Below, piece by piece: positions 12,933 to 14,917 of a stretch of 14,917 bases of DNA. This DNA is from Bacillota bacterium. GTDB lineage: Bacteria > Bacillota > Clostridia > Christensenellales > Aristaeellaceae. The DNA lies in contig JAEWTC010000136.1 of NCBI GenBank assembly GCA_023459675.1, positions 1-14,917 of the forward strand, written 5' to 3'. A program made the translations under genes and the position numbers. The stretch's first letter is position 1; every line of letters begins with the position of its first letter. The notes under the pieces were generated by a model. The model ran no database searches. It worked only from the letters and a program-made list of their open reading frames with translations, and was not told the origin of the DNA.

Positions 12933-14917
12933 TCATTCTGGCGGTGCCTGCGCCGCGCTTGCCGTATTCCGGATGAACCGCAGCAGCGGGCTATTGCCAA
13001 GCTCGCACTTGCTGGGCGGGAGCAGCGCGTAGGAGAAGGGGTGGACCGTAAAATGCGCAAGCCCGAGCTCCTGAAACGCCTGCAGCCCCGTTAGCGTCTG
13101 CGCTTCGGTCAGTTCCGCCGCCCGCGCGGTTTCCCGCAGGCTGGCGAAGGCGGATTTGCGCAGCAGCCGGTACAGCGCGCGGTACGCCCCGTCCCCCGCG
13201 TCCAGCGCGGCAAGCGCCCGGCCGAGCGCCGGGCTGCGCCCGTACAGGATCAGCGCGGCGTTCTTGCACTGCGCCCGCCAGAAAGCCTCGTCCGCCGGGG
13301 ACAGCGCTCCGTCCAACAGCACGATATGCCGCCAGAACGGGGAAAGCGCGCCTGAAAACTCCGGGCGGGCCCATAGGGTGTGAAAACAGCGGGGGTCGTC
13401 GGGCATGGCCTGCGCAAGCTCCACCCGGTCTTCCAAACGGGAGAGAAGCCAAAGCGCGCTTTCCTTGGTGTACGCAACGTACAGCGTGCCCTGGCGGCCG
13501 TACAGCAGCGCGTCGCCAAGCGGCGGCGGCGCTGTAGCGGAACTTAAGGTTTCTGCGTCGAAGCCCGGTTTTCCTGCCTGTTCCAGCAGCCGCAACGCAA
13601 GCCACGTATGATATTTCGCCTCGTCTTCCTCCGCCACCATGCGTTTCCTGGCGTAGGCGGCCGGGCGCAAGGCGCAGACGTGGCATTGGATTTCCTGTTT
13701 GCCGCGGTACTCGTTGCTTTCCAGCGTATAGGCGACGTCCACCTCGCCGGGCAGCCCCGCCGCCGCGCCGCCCATGCCAAACGCGATGCCGCCCAGCACC
13801 GCTCCCCCCTGCCGCAGCCGCAGCTGCAAATGCGCGCCGCCCGTCCCGCAGGCGCGGCGTGATTCCAGCAGCGCGCCGCCCGTATAGAACACCGGCGCGG
13901 GATGATCCACCCCGAAGGGCTTCAGCTGCGAAAGCGTTTCGAGCAGGGAAAAATCCGCGTCCTCCAGGGGAAGCGCAAGATCGTAGGCCTGCGCGGGCAC
14001 GAAGGCCTCGGGATCGGCGGCGGAAACGGCCTGCTCCAGCCGCTCGCAGAAGGCGGGATATTGCTCCTCAGTCAGCGTAACGCCCGCGGCCATCGCATGG
14101 CCGCCGTACTTGACCAGCAGATCGTCGCAGCGCTTCAGGCAATCCGCAAGGTGCACGCCGGGAACGCTGCGCAGGCTGCCGTGCAGCATGCCGTCCTCCG
14201 CGGACAGGGCGCAAACCGGCACCGAAAAATGGCGGTTCAGCCGCCCGGCCACCAGCCCGATGACCCCCTTGTGCCAGCCCGCCCCGCGCACGAACAGCAC
14301 GCGCCGGGAAACGAAATCGTGCCCCTGCGCCTGCGCCATGGCTTCTTCCACCGCCTCGGCCTCCAGCCGCTTGCGGCGGGTGTTGGCCGCGTCCAGCTGG
14401 GCGGCAAGCGCGTCCGCCTCCGCGGGATCGCCGGTCAGCAGCAGGCGCACGGCGGCATTCGCGTCTCCCACGCGGCCCGCGGCATTCAGCCGGGGCGCAA
14501 GCTGGAACCCCACCTGCCCCTCCGACACGGGTTCATGAATGTCCGCAACAGCCATCAGCGCTCGCAGGCTGAGCCGCTTTGGGATCAGCTTCAGGCCTAG
14601 CGCGGCGATGACGCGGTTCTCCCCGGTGAGCGATACGATATCCGCGATGGTGGCGACGGCGGCCAGCGGCAGCAGTTTTCCGATGACCTCCGCCTGCGGC
14701 GGCGCACCATCCGCGGGGGCTGTAAACAGCGCGGCGACCAGCTTCAGCGCAACGCCCGCGCCGCACAGATGGGGAAACGGATATTGGTCCAGCTGCGGGT
14801 TGATGACCGCGTCCGCCGGGCAGGGCGCAAGGCCGGGCTGGTGATGATCGGTCACGATCACCCGCATGCCCAGGGACTGCGCAAGCGTTACCTCGTCCGC
14901 GTTGGTAATGCCAAGGT
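12933..14917 (-). CDS. recJ: Single-stranded-DNA-specific exonuclease RecJ, 5' end outside window
   Basis: About 660 residues are visible; the gene continues past the right edge, and the frame is open upstream of ATG 14867, where translation continues as 'LGITNADEVTLAQSLG'. RecJ degrades single-stranded DNA 5' to 3' in recombination and mismatch repair. The DHH motif ('VTDHH') with preceding 'GITNADEV' matches RecJ; the first Asp-rich metal motifs lie outside the window. 'LNAAGRVGDANAAVRLL' is the conserved core motif, and 'KYGGHAMAAG' belongs to the DHHA1 domain. An OB-like domain follows, then a C-terminal region found in Bacillota RecJ, making it longer than the E. coli protein. The usual neighbour apt, between recJ and rsh in many Bacillota, is absent here. 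Confidence 0.95.
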   Translation of the reverse strand, partial: LGITNADEVTLAQSLGMRVIVTDHHQPGLAPCPADAVINPQLDQYPFPHLCGAGVALKLVAALFTAPADGAPPQAEVIGKLLPLAAVATIADIVSLTGENRVIAALGLKLIPKRLSLRALMAVADIHEPVSEGQVGFQLAPRLNAAGRVGDANAAVRLLLTGDPAEADALAAQLDAANTRRKRLEAEAVEEAMAQAQGHDFVSRRVLFVRGAGWHKGVIGLVAGRLNRHFSVPVCALSAEDGMLHGSLRSVPGVHLADCLKRCDDLLVKYGGHAMAAGVTLTEEQYPAFCERLEQAVSAADPEAFVPAQAYDLALPLEDADFSLLETLSQLKPFGVDHPAPVFYTGGALLESRRACGTGGAHLQLRLRQGGAVLGGIAFGMGGAAAGLPGEVDVAYTLESNEYRGKQEIQCHVCALRPAAYARKRMVAEEDEAKYHTWLALRLLEQAGKPGFDAETLSSATAPPPLGDALLYGRQGTLYVAYTKESALWLLSRLEDRVELAQAMPDDPRCFHTLWARPEFSGALSPFWRHIVLLDGALSPADEAFWRAQCKNAALILYGRSPALGRALAALDAGDGAYRALYRLLRKSAFASLRETARAAELTEAQTLTGLQAFQELGLAHFTVHPFSYALLPPSKCELGNSPLLRFIRNTASAAQAPPE

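Overview
The window is GC-rich chromosomal DNA from what looks like an anaerobic, gut-type Clostridia bacterium (Bacillota). The reasons are the gene order recJ - rsh - dtd - MBL hydrolase - hemZ, which I know from Bacillota; strong AGGAGG-type ribosome binding sites; sigma-A type promoters; and a MarR plus heterodimeric ABC exporter module of a kind common in Clostridia. The species cannot be named from this sequence.

Left part, + strand: the 3' end of an Hsp20 small heat-shock gene with a textbook terminator (to 232), then about 275 bases with nothing recognisable. Next comes a consensus TTGACA-17-TATAAT promoter overlapped by a perfect 17-bp inverted repeat (527-562). It drives a MarR-type repressor (589-1026) and two ABC exporter half-transporters (1083-2825 and 2809-4704). 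The repressor probably shuts off its own operon through the inverted repeat. The two ABC subunits are complementary: the first has a degenerate ATP site, the second a canonical one, as expected for a heterodimeric drug or peptide exporter.

Middle (4705-5700): an AT-richer junction between the + strand operon and the - strand genes. It holds a 14-bp tandem repeat, a 15-bp hairpin, a small - strand ORF that may be a DUF5680-like protein or a remnant of one, and a 0.5-kb array of degenerate structured repeats. At least three copies share one hairpin architecture with compensatory base changes. Conserved G.A tandem mismatches and conserved G.U pairs make sense only if the + strand is the RNA. This is the best candidate here for an undescribed element: a large structured noncoding RNA or a mobile hairpin element.

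Right part, all - strand, read from the right edge: recJ (5' end outside the window), rsh (ppGpp synthetase/hydrolase), a HigB/HigA-type toxin-antitoxin pair with its own promoter, dtd (D-aminoacyl-tRNA deacylase), an MBL-fold hydrolase, hemZ (radical SAM, coproporphyrinogen dehydrogenase family), and glpK (glycerol kinase). The genes are tightly spaced and look like a housekeeping operon for DNA repair, stringent response and translation quality control, with the toxin-antitoxin pair inserted between rsh and dtd. GlpK appears to carry Glu where PTS-regulated Bacillota GlpKs carry the phosphorylated His.
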